A stretch of DNA of 64,000 nt. Origin: Corynebacterium sp. HMSC05H05. GTDB taxonomy: Bacteria; Actinomycetota; Actinomycetes; Mycobacteriales; Mycobacteriaceae. The stretch spans positions 24,378 through 88,377 of the forward strand of contig NZ_KV788391.1 of assembly GCF_001807265.1 (NCBI RefSeq), read 5' to 3'. Made by a program: the position numbers and the translations under genes. Position 1 is the stretch's first letter. Every line of letters begins with the position of its first letter. Under the pieces are notes generated by a model that saw nothing but the letters and a program-made list of their open reading frames with translations, was not told the origin of the DNA and did no database searches. Below are positions 53,662-63,042 of this stretch, piece after piece.

Positions 53662-54462
53662 CTACTTCCCCCGACGGGCGAGCAGCTCGGCCACGGAAAC
53701 CGCGTTCTCGCCCCGCTCATCGGCGCGGCGACGGCCCGGACGGCGCTCCGGCTGCGGCTCAGGAGTTGGTTCCGGCTGCGGCTCTGGGGTTTGCTCTGAC
53801 TTCGCCTTCTCCGCCTCCCGCTCGCTGATCAGGTCCGACAGCGGGTTGCGCGCCGGGCGGGCCGACGGCTGAGTGCCGATGCGCCCCGCGATCGCGTCCG
53901 AGCTCGGCGCGCCGGTCGGACGGGAGGGGCGCACGCGGCTGATCACGACAGTGTCGTCCGTGGACGGGCTGTGTGCCGGCTGCGGCTTCGGCTCAGGTGC
54001 GGGTTCCGGGGTTGGCTCCGGCTTGGGCTCCGGCCTCGATTCCAACTCGCTGATGCGGCGGGCGCGGGCCTGCACGGCGGCCGGCTCGTACTCGAAGACG
54101 CGGCCGTTGAGCTCCTCCAGCTGGGCGCGCAGCGCCTGGATCTGCTCCTGCAGCTCGCGCAGCGTCTCCACGTCCACGGAGGACGCGGGATTGGACTCGA
54201 GCGCTTCCCGGTGACGCTGCTCCTGCTCCTGGATGCGCTGCTCGGCGGCTGCGGCCTCGGCCGTGGCGGCGTCGCGGTCCCGGCGCACCTTGGAATTGAT
54301 CAGGATCCCGGCGGCACCCGCCCACAGCGCGAAGATCAGTGCGACCTTCAGCGCGTTGGCGGAGTTGGTGAACAGCATGACCACGGTGCCGATGACAGCG
54401 ACCACAAAAGGCACGATGACCCACAGGCTCGCGCGGTCTGGGGACGCATTCTGGGCACTCAT
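53662..54462 (-). CDS. Membrane/coiled-coil protein, Rv3604c position
   Basis: A 266-residue protein with two N-terminal membrane helices (about 12-32 and 38-56), a coiled coil (65-135, rich in Glu/Gln/Ala, LRELQEQIQALRAQLEEL) and a proline/glutamate-rich tail with EPKPEPTPEP repeats. It ends near ISEREAEKAK. The start at ATG 54462 is 7 bp behind TAGAGT on the minus strand, so it is probably leaderless. Function unknown; the gene order matches M. tuberculosis. Confidence 0.65.
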   Translation of the reverse strand: MSAQNASPDRASLWVIVPFVVAVIGTVVMLFTNSANALKVALIFALWAGAAGILINSKVRRDRDAATAEAAAAEQRIQEQEQRHREALESNPASSVDVETLRELQEQIQALRAQLEELNGRVFEYEPAAVQARARRISELESRPEPKPEPTPEPAPEPKPQPAHSPSTDDTVVISRVRPSRPTGAPSSDAIAGRIGTQPSARPARNPLSDLISEREAEKAKSEQTPEPQPEPTPEPQPERRPGRRRADERGENAVSVAELLARRGK

Positions 54463-54469
54463 GCCCAAC

Positions 54470-54475
54470 ACTCTA
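54470..54475 (-). promoter_or_regulatory. Leaderless -10 element of the coiled-coil gene
   Basis: TAGAGT (TANANT) on the minus strand, 7 bases before the ATG at 54462. It lies at the stop codon of the DUF3180 gene. Confidence 0.55.
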
Positions 54476-54940
54476 GCTAACGCCTTGGCCCTCGTTGGGC
54501 GGCGACACCTCGCAGTTTTTCTCCAGCCAGACCCCGGCTGCGCACAGCGCCAATCCGCCCAGGGTGCCGGCGACCAGCGGCGGGACGTCGCCAGGCGCCG
54601 CTTCGAGCACGCCAAGTTTGGTCACCACGAAGCTCAGCGTGCCGCCGTACAGGCCGCCGAACACGGCTCCCACCCAGGCACTGGCCTTGCCGAAGACCAT
54701 GAAGTTCGCCGCCTGCATGGGGTTGAGCTGGCTGCGGTCCAGCCCGACCTTGCCTTCCTTGCGGCGTTTGCGCACCACCAGCGCGAGCCACGCGGCGATC
54801 ACGGCCATCACCCACAGCGACAGCGGCACCACCATGCTCAAAGACTCCAGCAGGTTGTAGAACCGGCGCACCAGAATCACCGCCGCTGCCGCGAAGAACC
54901 CGGCAACCGCGATCAAGCCCTCGTACGGCGTGCGCTTCAC
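54473..54940 (-). CDS. DUF3180 membrane protein
   Basis: A 155-residue integral membrane protein with four hydrophobic helices (about 8-26, 38-57, 84-108, 118-140). The LDRSQLNPMQAANFMVFGKASAW segment before the third helix is the conserved core of DUF3180 proteins, which follow folK in actinobacteria. The ATG overlaps the folK stop (ATGA). Function unknown. Confidence 0.8.
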   Translation of the reverse strand: MKRTPYEGLIAVAGFFAAAAVILVRRFYNLLESLSMVVPLSLWVMAVIAAWLALVVRKRRKEGKVGLDRSQLNPMQAANFMVFGKASAWVGAVFGGLYGGTLSFVVTKLGVLEAAPGDVPPLVAGTLGGLALCAAGVWLEKNCEVSPPNEGQGVS

Positions 54941-55395
54941 AGTTTGCGCACCCCCTGGTCTTCGAGGTTTTCAAGCAGCTGGCTTATCGACGCTCCGTTG
55001 AGCTCCGCACCTGGATCAATCTCGAGCCAGGGCTCGAGCACGAACTGGCGCAGGTGCGCGCGGGGGTGCGGCACGGTCAGCTCCGGGTCGTCGGAGGTGT
55101 AGCCCTCGATCCAGATGATGTCCACATCCAACGTGCGCGGGCCCCACCGCTCTTCGCGGACGCGGTGGGCGCGCTGCTCCAGCTCCTGGCAGCGGGCTAG
55201 TAATTGCCGCGGGGTGTCGGTGACGTCCACCAGCAGGGACTGGTTCAGGAATTCCGGCTGGTTTGTGTTTCCCCACGGCGCGGTGGCGTAGACGGAGCTT
55301 GCTGCGAGGGTTTCGCGGGCGAACTCGTCGGCGACCGTCTGCAGGTGGGCGCGCGCGTCGCCCATGTTGGACCCGGAGGACAGCACGGCACGCAT
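54937..55395 (-). CDS. folK: HPPK, 7,8-dihydro-6-hydroxymethylpterin pyrophosphokinase
   Basis: A 152-residue enzyme that adds pyrophosphate to the pterin. The N-terminal LSSGSNMGD, the NQPEFLNQSLLVDV substrate segment and the RWGPRTLDVDII metal site are all conserved. It is the fourth gene of the folE-folP-folB-folK block and overlaps the DUF3180 gene by 4 bp. Confidence 0.95.
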   Translation of the reverse strand: MRAVLSSGSNMGDARAHLQTVADEFARETLAASSVYATAPWGNTNQPEFLNQSLLVDVTDTPRQLLARCQELEQRAHRVREERWGPRTLDVDIIWIEGYTSDDPELTVPHPRAHLRQFVLEPWLEIDPGAELNGASISQLLENLEDQGVRKL

Positions 55396-55398
55396 CGG

Positions 55399-55770
55399 CT
55401 ACATCCGCTTCCGGGAGCGGCGCGCCACCACCGCGACGTCGTCGAACACGGCCGGGATCGGCGCGTGAGGCTTGTGCAGGGTGACCTCCACGGCGTGCAG
55501 GGCGTCGTAGCTGCGCATCGCGGTTTCGGCGATTTCCACCACCACCGTCTCAATGAGCTGGCGCGGGGTGCCGGTGGCGATCTTCAACGCGGCTTCGGAA
55601 AGCTCGGCGTAGTTGACAGTCTGCGTCAGATCGTCGTCGCGCGCCGCGCCGGCGAAATCCAGCCAGCAGGTGATGTCCAGCGAAAACGCCTGCCCGAACT
55701 CGGTTTCGTGCTCGAGCACGCCGTGGTTGGCGTGGAACTGCAGGCCCTTCAGCTCAATCCGGTCAGCCAT
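55399..55770 (-). CDS. folB: Dihydroneopterin aldolase
   Basis: A 123-residue aldolase. The HANHGVLEHETEFGQAF and VNYAELSEAAL segments and a catalytic Lys near LHKPHAPIP are typical. Start ATG 55770 (MADRIELKGLQF) overlaps the end of folP by 8 bp. It cuts dihydroneopterin to the pterin used by FolK. Confidence 0.94.
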   Translation of the reverse strand: MADRIELKGLQFHANHGVLEHETEFGQAFSLDITCWLDFAGAARDDDLTQTVNYAELSEAALKIATGTPRQLIETVVVEIAETAMRSYDALHAVEVTLHKPHAPIPAVFDDVAVVARRSRKRM

Positions 55771-56605
55771 TTTTCCACCTCTCAGCCACGTCCACCGCGT
55801 CCCGCGAGACCGCCACCTCGTGCACCCGCACACACCAAGCCCCGGCCTGGGCAGACAGTGCGGTGACTGCGGCGGTGGCGGGGTCGGCGTCGATAGGCGA
55901 ATGTTCCAGGCCGCGCTGCTGGCGGACTTCCATGAGGAAGCGCTTGCGCGAGGCGCCCACGAGGATGGGGAACCCGCTCGCGATGAACTCGGGCAACGCG
56001 TTGAGCAGCGCCCAATTGTCCGCCGCCGTCTTGGCGAAGCCGAGGCCCGGATCCAGGGTGATCTGGCTTTCGTCCACACCCGCAGCGGTCGCCTTCTCCA
56101 CGAGCTCCGCCAGCACCTCGTGCACATCCCCCACCACGTCGCCGCCGTGGTCCGCAGAACCGGATGCGTTGACGAACGCGTCCGCGCGCCAGTGCATCAG
56201 GCACACCGGGAGTTTCGTTTCCGCCATCACGCGGTACATGTCGTTGTCGGCGAGGCCGCCGGAGACGTCGTTGATCAGATCCACGCCCTCCTCGGCCGCG
56301 GCCAGCGCGGTTGCGGCGCGCATGGTGTCCACGGAGGTGCGGATCCCGTCGGCATGCAACGCACGGATCACAGGCCGGATGCGCTCCGCCTCCACCTCCG
56401 CCGGGACGCGGGTGGCGCCGGGGCGGGTGGATTCAGCGCCGACATCGATGATGTCCGCGCCCAAGCGCACCAGCTCGTGGGCGTGCGCGATGGCGTCGTC
56501 AGTGGCGAGCCACTTGCCGCCGTCGGAGAACGAATCTTCTGTGACGTTGACAATGCCCATCACGCTGGTGCGCCCCGGCACGGTCAGATCGGCAACGGTA
56601 GTCAT
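55763..56605 (-). CDS. folP: Dihydropteroate synthase
   Basis: A 280-residue TIM-barrel enzyme that joins pterin pyrophosphate and p-aminobenzoate, the target of sulphonamides. Signatures are GIVNVTEDSFSDGG, DVGAESTRPGA, NDVSGG, LDPGLGFAKT and GASRKRFL. Lies between folE (3 bp gap) and folB. Confidence 0.95.
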   Translation of the reverse strand: MTTVADLTVPGRTSVMGIVNVTEDSFSDGGKWLATDDAIAHAHELVRLGADIIDVGAESTRPGATRVPAEVEAERIRPVIRALHADGIRTSVDTMRAATALAAAEEGVDLINDVSGGLADNDMYRVMAETKLPVCLMHWRADAFVNASGSADHGGDVVGDVHEVLAELVEKATAAGVDESQITLDPGLGFAKTAADNWALLNALPEFIASGFPILVGASRKRFLMEVRQQRGLEHSPIDADPATAAVTALSAQAGAWCVRVHEVAVSRDAVDVAERWKNG

Positions 56606-56608
56606 CTT

Positions 56609-57184
56609 CTATCCCCTAATCAGGCTCAGCACTTCCGCGCGCGAGGCCGCGTTGTTCTGGAAGCCGCCGCGCACCGCCGAGGTGGTGGTGGTCGCGCCCG
56701 GCTTGCGGATCCCGCGCATGGCCATGCACAGGTGCTCGCACTCGATGACCACGATCACCGCAGAAGCATTGAGCTTATCGACGATCGCGTCCGCAATCTG
56801 CGCCGTCAGCCGCTCCTGCACCTGCGGGCGCTTCGCGTACATGTCCGCCACCCGCGCCAGCTTGGACAGGCCGGTGACCTTGCCCTCCGGGCCCGGGATG
56901 TAGCCGATGTGCGCCTCGCCGTAAAACGGCACCAGGTGGTGCTCGCACGTGGAGTAGATCGGGATGTCACGCACGAGCACCAGCTCGCGGTGGTTCTCGG
57001 AGAACGACTTCTCCAGGTGCACCTTCGGGTCCTCGTGCAAGCCCGCGAAGACCTCCTCGTAGGCGCGCGCGACGCGGGCCGGGGTTTCCACCAGGCCTTC
57101 CCGGTCCGGGTCCTCGCCGACCGCGATGAGCAGCTCGCGCACGGCGGCCTCTGCGCGCTCCCGGTCGAAGTTCGCGTTAGTCAT
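56609..57184 (-). CDS. folE: GTP cyclohydrolase I
   Basis: A 191-residue enzyme that opens folate synthesis from GTP. Zinc ligands are in [11 protein letters not shown] and [11 protein letters not shown], and the [17 protein letters not shown] helix is conserved. Its ATG overlaps the ftsH stop by 8 bp. The order ftsH-folE-folP-folB-folK is as in M. tuberculosis. Confidence 0.96.
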   Translation of the reverse strand: MTNANFDRERAEAAVRELLIAVGEDPDREGLVETPARVARAYEEVFAGLHEDPKVHLEKSFSENHRELVLVRDIPIYSTCEHHLVPFYGEAHIGYIPGPEGKVTGLSKLARVADMYAKRPQVQERLTAQIADAIVDKLNASAVIVVIECEHLCMAMRGIRKPGATTTTSAVRGGFQNNAASRAEVLSLIRG

Positions 57185-59507
57185 CGTCCCTCCTGTGCTT
57201 CGGCGCGCGCTCCTCGCGCGGCAACTGGGCGGTCTCCGCATCCGGCGTCGTCTCCGGCTCCGGGCCGCGAGAGGCGTGGTCCGGGCGCTCGTTCTCCGGC
57301 AGACGGAATCCGATCTGCTCTGTGTTTTCCGTCGGGTAGTTGCGGGCGCCCGGGTGCTGCTGAGGCTGCTCTTGTTTCGGCGCAGGTGCTCCCTTGTACG
57401 TCCAGCCCTCCGGGGGCTTCGGGCCGCCGTACTGCGGCTCGTTGTGTTTCGGCTGCTGCCAGCGGGTGGAACCCTTCTTCGGCGGCTGGTTCTGCTCTGT
57501 CTCGCGCTCCTTCCGGCGGCGCTCGCGGGTGGCCTTGGACGCCTCCAGGATGGAGAAACGCTTCGGCGGCTCCTCGCCGCGCTCCTTCGCAATCTCAACC
57601 GGGGTCTTCACCGGCTCGCGGTCCGCCTGGCGTCCGAAGCGCACGTCGTGCGCCGGCAGTGCGGGGCGGGTCGGCTCGACGGTGTCGAAGATGGCCTCCA
57701 GGTCGCCGCGGCGCAGCGTCTCCTTCTCCAGGAGTTTCGACGCCAGGGTGTCCAGCTCGTCGCGGTAGCGCTCCAGGGTGGCGTAGGCGACCTGGTGCGC
57801 TTCGTCGAGAAGCATCTGCATCTCCTCGTCGATCTTCGCGGCCACCGCCGGCGAGTACTCCAGCGAGCCGCCCGAGCCGCGGCCGGAGAAGGGATCGCCC
57901 TGCTCCTGGCCGTACTTCACAGGGCCGAGTGCGGAGGTCATGCCGTACTCGGTGACCATCGCGCGGGCGATCTTGGTGGCCTGCTCGATGTCGTTGGACG
58001 CGCCCGTGGTCGGCGCGCCGAAGACCAGTTCCTCGGCGGAGCGGCCGCCCATGGCAAAGACCATGCGGGCGAACAGCTCGTCGCGGGTGTACATGCCCTT
58101 GTCGTCCTCGTCGGCGGTCATGGCAAACCCGCCGGTGCGGCCGCGGGCGAGGATGGTCACCTTGTACACGCGCTCGATGTCCTTGAGCGCCCAGGCGGCG
58201 AGCGTGTGGCCGCCCTCGTGGTAGGCGGTGACCTTCTTCTCGTGCTCGGAGATGACCTTGCTGGAGCGGCGCGGGCCGCCGATGACGCGGTCCGTCGCCT
58301 CCTCCAGCGCGTCCGCGGTGATGACGTTGCCGCCGATGCGGGCGGTCAGCAGCGCGGCCTCGTTGAGCACGTTGGCCAAATCTGCGCCGGACATGCCGGC
58401 GGTGCGCTTGGCCAAAGCGTCGAGCGAGACGTCGTCCGCAAGCGGCTTGTTCTTGGCGTGCACCTTGAGAATCTGCGCTCGGCCAGCGATGTCCGGGTTG
58501 GTCACCGGGATCTGGCGGTCGAAGCGGCCCGGGCGCAGGAGCGCCGGGTCCAGGATGTCCGGGCGGTTCGTCGCCGCGATGAGGATGACGCCCTCGCGGC
58601 CGGAGAAGCCGTCCATCTCCACCAGCAGCTGGTTCAGGGTCTGCTCGCGCTCGTCGTGGCCGCCGCCCATGCCGGAGCCGCGCTGGCGGCCCACCGCGTC
58701 AATCTCGTCGACGAAGATGATGCACGGGCTGTTCTCGCGCGCCTGCTTGAACAGGTCGCGCACACGCGAGGCGCCCACACCGACGAACATCTCCACAAAG
58801 TCGGAACCGGAGATGGTGTAGAACGGCACACCCGCCTCGCCGGCCACGGCGCGGGCGAGCAGCGTCTTACCGGTGCCGGGCGGGCCGTAGAGCAGCACGC
58901 CGCGCGGAATCTTCGCGCCGAGCTCCTCGTACACGGTCGGGTCGGTGAGGAAGTCCACCACCTCGTGCAGCTCGTCCACCGCCTCGTCGGCGCCGGCGAC
59001 GTCCGCGAACGTATTGGTCGGGTTGTCCTTGGTCAGCTGCTTCGCCTTCGAGCCGCCGATGCCGAACGGCCCACCGCCGCCCGCCTGCATGCGGTACATG
59101 AAGTAGAAGATCAGGCCGAACACCAGGATCATCGGCAGCATGAAGCCGAGCATGGACATCAGGAAGGATTCCTGCGTCACGTTCGTCTCGTACTTGTCCG
59201 CGCCGGACTCGCGCACCGCGCCGAAGATCTCCGGGGTCGTGCGTGCCGGGTACTGCGAGGAGATTGCCTCGACGCCCTCGCGCTCGTCCACGGTGATCGG
59301 CTCGCGCAGGTCGATGCGCACGCGCTGCTCGCGGTCGTCGATCTGCACTTCTTCCGCGTTGTGGTTCTGCAGCTGCTCAATGGCAACAGAGGTATCCACA
59401 CGCTGGTAGGCGCGAGAATCGTCCCCGATCAGCGTGAGCAGATACAGGACGATCAGCGCGATGGCGCCAATGATGCCCCACCGCAAAACCTTTTTATTTT
59501 TGCTCAT
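57177..59507 (-). CDS. ftsH: ATP-dependent membrane zinc protease FtsH
   Basis: A 776-residue membrane AAA protease. Two membrane helices (about 8-26 and 112-132) flank a small outer domain; Walker A is GPPGTGKT near 205, Walker B FVDEIDA, and the zinc motif HEGGH near residue 425. The last 160 residues are disordered and Pro/Glu/Gln-rich. It degrades damaged membrane proteins. It begins 11 bp after hpt. Confidence 0.96.
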   Translation of the reverse strand: MSKNKKVLRWGIIGAIALIVLYLLTLIGDDSRAYQRVDTSVAIEQLQNHNAEEVQIDDREQRVRIDLREPITVDEREGVEAISSQYPARTTPEIFGAVRESGADKYETNVTQESFLMSMLGFMLPMILVFGLIFYFMYRMQAGGGGPFGIGGSKAKQLTKDNPTNTFADVAGADEAVDELHEVVDFLTDPTVYEELGAKIPRGVLLYGPPGTGKTLLARAVAGEAGVPFYTISGSDFVEMFVGVGASRVRDLFKQARENSPCIIFVDEIDAVGRQRGSGMGGGHDEREQTLNQLLVEMDGFSGREGVILIAATNRPDILDPALLRPGRFDRQIPVTNPDIAGRAQILKVHAKNKPLADDVSLDALAKRTAGMSGADLANVLNEAALLTARIGGNVITADALEEATDRVIGGPRRSSKVISEHEKKVTAYHEGGHTLAAWALKDIERVYKVTILARGRTGGFAMTADEDDKGMYTRDELFARMVFAMGGRSAEELVFGAPTTGASNDIEQATKIARAMVTEYGMTSALGPVKYGQEQGDPFSGRGSGGSLEYSPAVAAKIDEEMQMLLDEAHQVAYATLERYRDELDTLASKLLEKETLRRGDLEAIFDTVEPTRPALPAHDVRFGRQADREPVKTPVEIAKERGEEPPKRFSILEASKATRERRRKERETEQNQPPKKGSTRWQQPKHNEPQYGGPKPPEGWTYKGAPAPKQEQPQQHPGARNYPTENTEQIGFRLPENERPDHASRGPEPETTPDAETAQLPREERAPKHRRDDD

Positions 59508-59518
59508 AAACCTTTGTT

Positions 59519-60118
59519 CTAGTCAGCGTCTGAGTACACGCGCGGGTGCAGCGTGCCCACATACGGCAGGTCCCTGTAACGCTCGGCGTAATCCAGGCCG
59601 TAGCCGATGACAAACTCGTTGGGGATGTCGAAGCCGATGTCCAGCAGATCAATCTTGGCCGTCTGCACCTCCGGCTTGCGCAGAAGAGTAACGACTTCGA
59701 GGCTCTTCGGGTTCCGGTTACGCAGATTGCGCAGCAGCCAGGACAGGGTCAGGCCAGAATCGATGATGTCTTCCACCACGAGCACGTCGCGGCCGGCGAT
59801 CTCCTTGTCCAGGTCCTTCAGGATGCGCACCACGCCGGAGCTGGTGGTGGAGTTGCCGTAGGAAGACACGGCCATGAACTCCATCTCCGCCGGGATGGTC
59901 AGCTTGCGCGCGAAGTCGGTGAGGAAGAACACCGCGCCCTTGAGCACGCACACCAGGATCAGGTCCTCTTCCGAGTCGCGGTACTTCTCCGAGACCATGT
60001 CCGCCAGCTCCTGGATGCGTTCCTGGAGTACGTCTTCCGGGATGAGAATCGCCTCGACGTCATCGCCGTAGCGGTTCGCTGGGACGTTGAAGTCCTTGGT
60101 GTCGTGCAACTCGGTCAT
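59519..60118 (-). CDS. hpt: Hypoxanthine phosphoribosyltransferase
   Basis: A 199-residue purine salvage enzyme. The PRPP-binding motif is [14 protein letters not shown] near residue 118, and the base-binding end has [26 protein letters not shown] Shine-Dalgarno-like GGGAAGGG lies upstream of ATG 60118. It is upstream of ftsH, as in mycobacteria. Confidence 0.95.
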   Translation of the reverse strand: MTELHDTKDFNVPANRYGDDVEAILIPEDVLQERIQELADMVSEKYRDSEEDLILVCVLKGAVFFLTDFARKLTIPAEMEFMAVSSYGNSTTSSGVVRILKDLDKEIAGRDVLVVEDIIDSGLTLSWLLRNLRNRNPKSLEVVTLLRKPEVQTAKIDLLDIGFDIPNEFVIGYGLDYAERYRDLPYVGTLHPRVYSDAD

Positions 60119-60231
60119 GGGCTGGCCCTTCCCTTTCGCGGTTCTAGCGCTTCAGTTTGCGTTTACGTGCGCGTAACTTCCACATCTTGCCACCTGCCAG
60201 GCTGTAGGTACAACCATCTGCGGGGTTCGGG

Positions 60232-61116
60232 TCAGTGCATAGCCAGCTGTCCACCCTCGCGCACCACCGCACGCCCGCCCGCGACAGCCACGGGCCCTTG
60301 CCCGTGCCAATCGACAACCAAGGCTTCCACCGCGTCGAGCTGGTCCCCTTGCAGCGGCACGCCTTGTCCCAGAAGCCATGCTGCTAATCGACGCCTCCGG
60401 ACCGGCCCTGCATCGTCTGCCAACTCCGCACAGGAGGTCGTCGGCGCGAGGTCGGTCAGCGACGCAATGAGGGCTTGGTCCGCCGCGATCCGGTCTGCCG
60501 TTGCCGCGAGCGCGGGGACGGCGTCGCCGCCGAGCAGCTCGCTGAGCAGGGGCAGCACCTGATTGCGCATTGCCACGCGGCGGAAGGCCGGGTCGGCGTT
60601 CATGGGGTCGTGCCACGGATCGAGGCGGAGCTCCTCGCAAGCCCCGACGGTGTCCGCGCGGCGGATGCCCAGAAACGGCCGGACGATGCGACCGTTGCGC
60701 GGAGCCATGCCGGACGGGTTGCCGCGCAGCGCACCGAGCAGGAGCGTTTCCGCCTGGTCGTCGGCGGTGTGGCCGACCCAGACGTCGGCCCCGTATGCCA
60801 GCAGGGCCTCGTACCTGGCGCTTCGTGCGGCCGCCTCCAGGTTGCCCCCGTCAACCTCGACGCGGACGACTTCGGCTGCGAGGCCGAAGGCTTCTACTGC
60901 CCGAACTGCCCGCCTGGCCACCTCCGCCGACCCGTCCTGGATCCCGTGGTCCACCACCACGCAGCGCACGTCCCTCTTCTCTGCCGCTGCCGCGGCGGCT
61001 AAGGCGAGCGAGTCGGGCCCGCCGGACAGGCCGATGATGGCGGGGGCGCCGAAGGGGCGGAGTGCTCGTCGACAGGCAAGGAAGTGCGGCGAGCGGCGCG
61101 GCCAGAACGGCTCCAT
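60232..61116 (-). CDS. tilS: tRNA(Ile)-lysidine synthase
   Basis: A 294-residue N-type PP-loop ATPase that converts C34 of tRNA-Ile(CAU) to lysidine. The PP-loop is IGLSGGPDSLAL and VGHTADDQAETLL and NADPAFRRVAMRN are conserved. Shorter than E. coli TilS because it lacks part of the C-terminal domains, as usual in actinobacteria. ATG 61116 shares one base with the dacB stop. Confidence 0.93.
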   Translation of the reverse strand: MEPFWPRRSPHFLACRRALRPFGAPAIIGLSGGPDSLALAAAAAAEKRDVRCVVVDHGIQDGSAEVARRAVRAVEAFGLAAEVVRVEVDGGNLEAAARSARYEALLAYGADVWVGHTADDQAETLLLGALRGNPSGMAPRNGRIVRPFLGIRRADTVGACEELRLDPWHDPMNADPAFRRVAMRNQVLPLLSELLGGDAVPALAATADRIAADQALIASLTDLAPTTSCAELADDAGPVRRRRLAAWLLGQGVPLQGDQLDAVEALVVDWHGQGPVAVAGGRAVVREGGQLAMH

Positions 61117-62369
61117 CAGAATTCGCGCAGGGCGGAGGTGAACTCGTCCATGGCGCGGCGCGCGGCGAGGACGTCGGCGTCGTTGCAGATCAGGGCGAAC
61201 GTGTAGACATTGCCGTTCACGCTGGTCACAGTGCCGGCAAGCGACGCGGTACCGTCGAGCGTGCCCGTTTTCGCGCGCACCCAGCCGCGGCCGGCGAGGT
61301 CGCTGTAGCGGTCCAGGAGCGTGCCTTCGCCGGCGGCCACGGGCAGCGTGGCAAGCAGGGGGCGCAGCGCGGGCTGGGCGGTGGCGTCGTACAGCAACGC
61401 GTCCAAAAGCTTCGGCGCGATGAGGTTGTCCGCGGACAGCCCGGAGTTGTCGCGCAGCACGAGCCCGGCCGTGTTGAAACCGCGCTCCTCCAGCACGCTC
61501 AGGGTCGCGCCCGGCGCGTCCGTGGTGCCACGCGCCAGTGCCACCTCGCGGCCGATGGCCTCGGCGTAGACGTTGTCGGAGTTTTTCATCATCAGCTCGA
61601 GCCGCTCCACCAGCGTCGGCGATTCCACCGCGGCGACAACCTCGCCGTCGCCGTGGCCTTCACCGACGTTCTGCGCGCCGACGCGGTTCGCCAGCGCTTG
61701 CGCCACCTCGAGCGCCGGGGTGTGGGAGCGGGCCACGTCGCCGGAAGTTTCGCCGTTTATGCGCCCGCCGGAAAGCATCGCCGGCTGCAGCGGCGCGACG
61801 AACCCGCCGTCGATGTCCAGCGGATCCCAGCCCGGCATCAGCTCCGGCATGCCGTCCCACGCGGAGGTGTCGATGAGCACCGTGTCGGCCTGGCCCACCT
61901 GCTCTGCGAGCTCGTCGAGTGCTTCGGCATCCAGCCACACGTCGCCGGCGGCCTTGATCACCACTTCCCCCGGGTTTGCCCCGCGCACCACCTCGGTGGT
62001 GATACGGTCCTGCGCGCCCAGGCTGAGCAGCGCCGCCGACGCGGTGAGCACCTTCGTCACACTCGCCGGCTTCAGTGCCTCGTCGGAGGCGCGGTCGAAC
62101 ACCGCGTCGCCGCTGCTGGACTGCGTGACGTGGCCGTGGAACACGCCCAGGTCAGGGTTGTCGGCAAGTGTTGCCAGGGTGGTTCGCAGCGAAGCGTCGT
62201 CGATAGGCGAAGGCACCGCCGGCTCCAACGCGGACGGGGCCGACTGCAGCTGGTACGGCGGCGCGTGCGTGATCTCCGAGAGCTGCTCGTGCGCCGCGAT
62301 GCCGAAGCCTGCGACACCGCCGACCGCAGCGAGCGCGACGGCGCCTGCGACCCAAGTCCATACCTTCAT
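61116..62369 (-). CDS. dacB: D-alanyl-D-alanine carboxypeptidase/endopeptidase (PBP4 type)
   Basis: A 417-residue serine peptidase of family S13 acting on peptidoglycan outside the membrane. An uncleaved N-terminal helix (about 4-24) anchors it. The catalytic SxxK is in PASVTKVL (about residue 102), SxN in KNSDNVYAE, and KTG in RAKTGTLDG. The start at ATG 62369 has TACCAT 8 bp before it, consistent with a leaderless mRNA. Coupled to tilS downstream and divergent from ppa. Confidence 0.93.
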   Translation of the reverse strand: MKVWTWVAGAVALAAVGGVAGFGIAAHEQLSEITHAPPYQLQSAPSALEPAVPSPIDDASLRTTLATLADNPDLGVFHGHVTQSSSGDAVFDRASDEALKPASVTKVLTASAALLSLGAQDRITTEVVRGANPGEVVIKAAGDVWLDAEALDELAEQVGQADTVLIDTSAWDGMPELMPGWDPLDIDGGFVAPLQPAMLSGGRINGETSGDVARSHTPALEVAQALANRVGAQNVGEGHGDGEVVAAVESPTLVERLELMMKNSDNVYAEAIGREVALARGTTDAPGATLSVLEERGFNTAGLVLRDNSGLSADNLIAPKLLDALLYDATAQPALRPLLATLPVAAGEGTLLDRYSDLAGRGWVRAKTGTLDGTASLAGTVTSVNGNVYTFALICNDADVLAARRAMDEFTSALREF

Positions 62370-62377
62370 CGGCCAAA

Positions 62378-62383
62378 ATGGTA
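62378..62383 (-). promoter_or_regulatory. Leaderless -10 element of dacB
   Basis: TACCAT on the minus strand followed by 8 bases and the dacB ATG. Confidence 0.45.
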
Positions 62384-62390
62384 GCCGAAG

Positions 62391-62396
62391 TATGAT
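62391..62396 (+). promoter_or_regulatory. -10 element of ppa
   Basis: TATGAT, one mismatch from TATAAT, 47 bp before the ppa ATG. The leader then carries AAAGGAG (62432-62438). Confidence 0.6.
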
Positions 62397-62443
62397 GGCG
62401 TGCGGACATTCACCAATTTCAGGCACCGAACAAAGGAGAAGTA

Positions 62444-62977
62444 ATGGCTATCGAGGTCATCATCGAGATCCCCAAGGGCTCCCGCAACAAGTACGAGGTC
62501 GACCACGAGACCGGCAAGGTCTTCCTGGACCGCTACCTGTTCACCCCGATGGCGTACCCGGCGGACTACGGCTTCATCGACAACACGCTCGCGGACGACG
62601 GCGACCCGCTCGACGCGCTTGTGATCACCCCGGAGCCCGTCTTCCCGGGCGTCACCGTGATCGCGCGCCCGATCGGCGTGTTCAAGATGACCGACGAGGC
62701 CGGCGGCGACGATAAGCTGCTCTGCGTCATCGACGACGTGCGCTACGAGTCCTACCAGGACATCTCTGACGTCTCCGACTTTGTCAAGGACGAGATCGAG
62801 CACTTCTTCGTGCACTACAAGGACCTCGAGCCGAACAAGGAAGTCACCGGTTCCGGCTGGGGCGACAAGGCCGAGGCGGAGAAGATTCTTCAGGCCGCGC
62901 TCGACGAGTTCGAGCGCGTCGGCGACAACTCCCGCAAGAGCCTCGAGGAAGAGAAGGAAGCCAAGACCGCCAACTAA
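62444..62977 (+). CDS. ppa: Inorganic pyrophosphatase
   Basis: A 177-residue family I pyrophosphatase. The metal-binding motif is DGDPLDALV near residue 50; [11 protein letters not shown] and YPADYGFI are conserved. AAAGGAG lies 6 bases before the ATG. Its C terminus carries an acidic/Lys tail. A terminator follows, preceded by a GCYTATCGACG copy. Confidence 0.97.
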   Translation: MAIEVIIEIPKGSRNKYEVDHETGKVFLDRYLFTPMAYPADYGFIDNTLADDGDPLDALVITPEPVFPGVTVIARPIGVFKMTDEAGGDDKLLCVIDDVRYESYQDISDVSDFVKDEIEHFFVHYKDLEPNKEVTGSGWGDKAEAEKILQAALDEFERVGDNSRKSLEEEKEAKTAN

Positions 62978-62980
62978 TTT

Positions 62981-62990
62981 GCTTATCGAC
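62981..62990 (-). repeat. Intergenic GCYTATCGACG copy at the ppa terminator
   Basis: TTTGCTTATCGACGGC lies 3 bp after the ppa stop and 5 bp before the terminator stem. As in the carD-lpqE gap it is followed by a small inverted repeat (GGCTAAAGCC). Confidence 0.75.
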
Positions 62991-62995
62991 GGCTA

Positions 62996-63029
62996 AAGCC
63001 GGGCCCGCATTCGTGCGCTGGCCCGGCTT
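62996..63029 (+). terminator. Terminator after ppa
   Basis: A 10-bp stem aagccgggcc/ggcccggctt with a 14-nt loop that can pair further (cgca/tgcg), followed by CTGTTTTG. It may act for both ppa and the convergent protease gene. Confidence 0.75.
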
Positions 63030-63042
63030 CTGTTTTGCGCTG

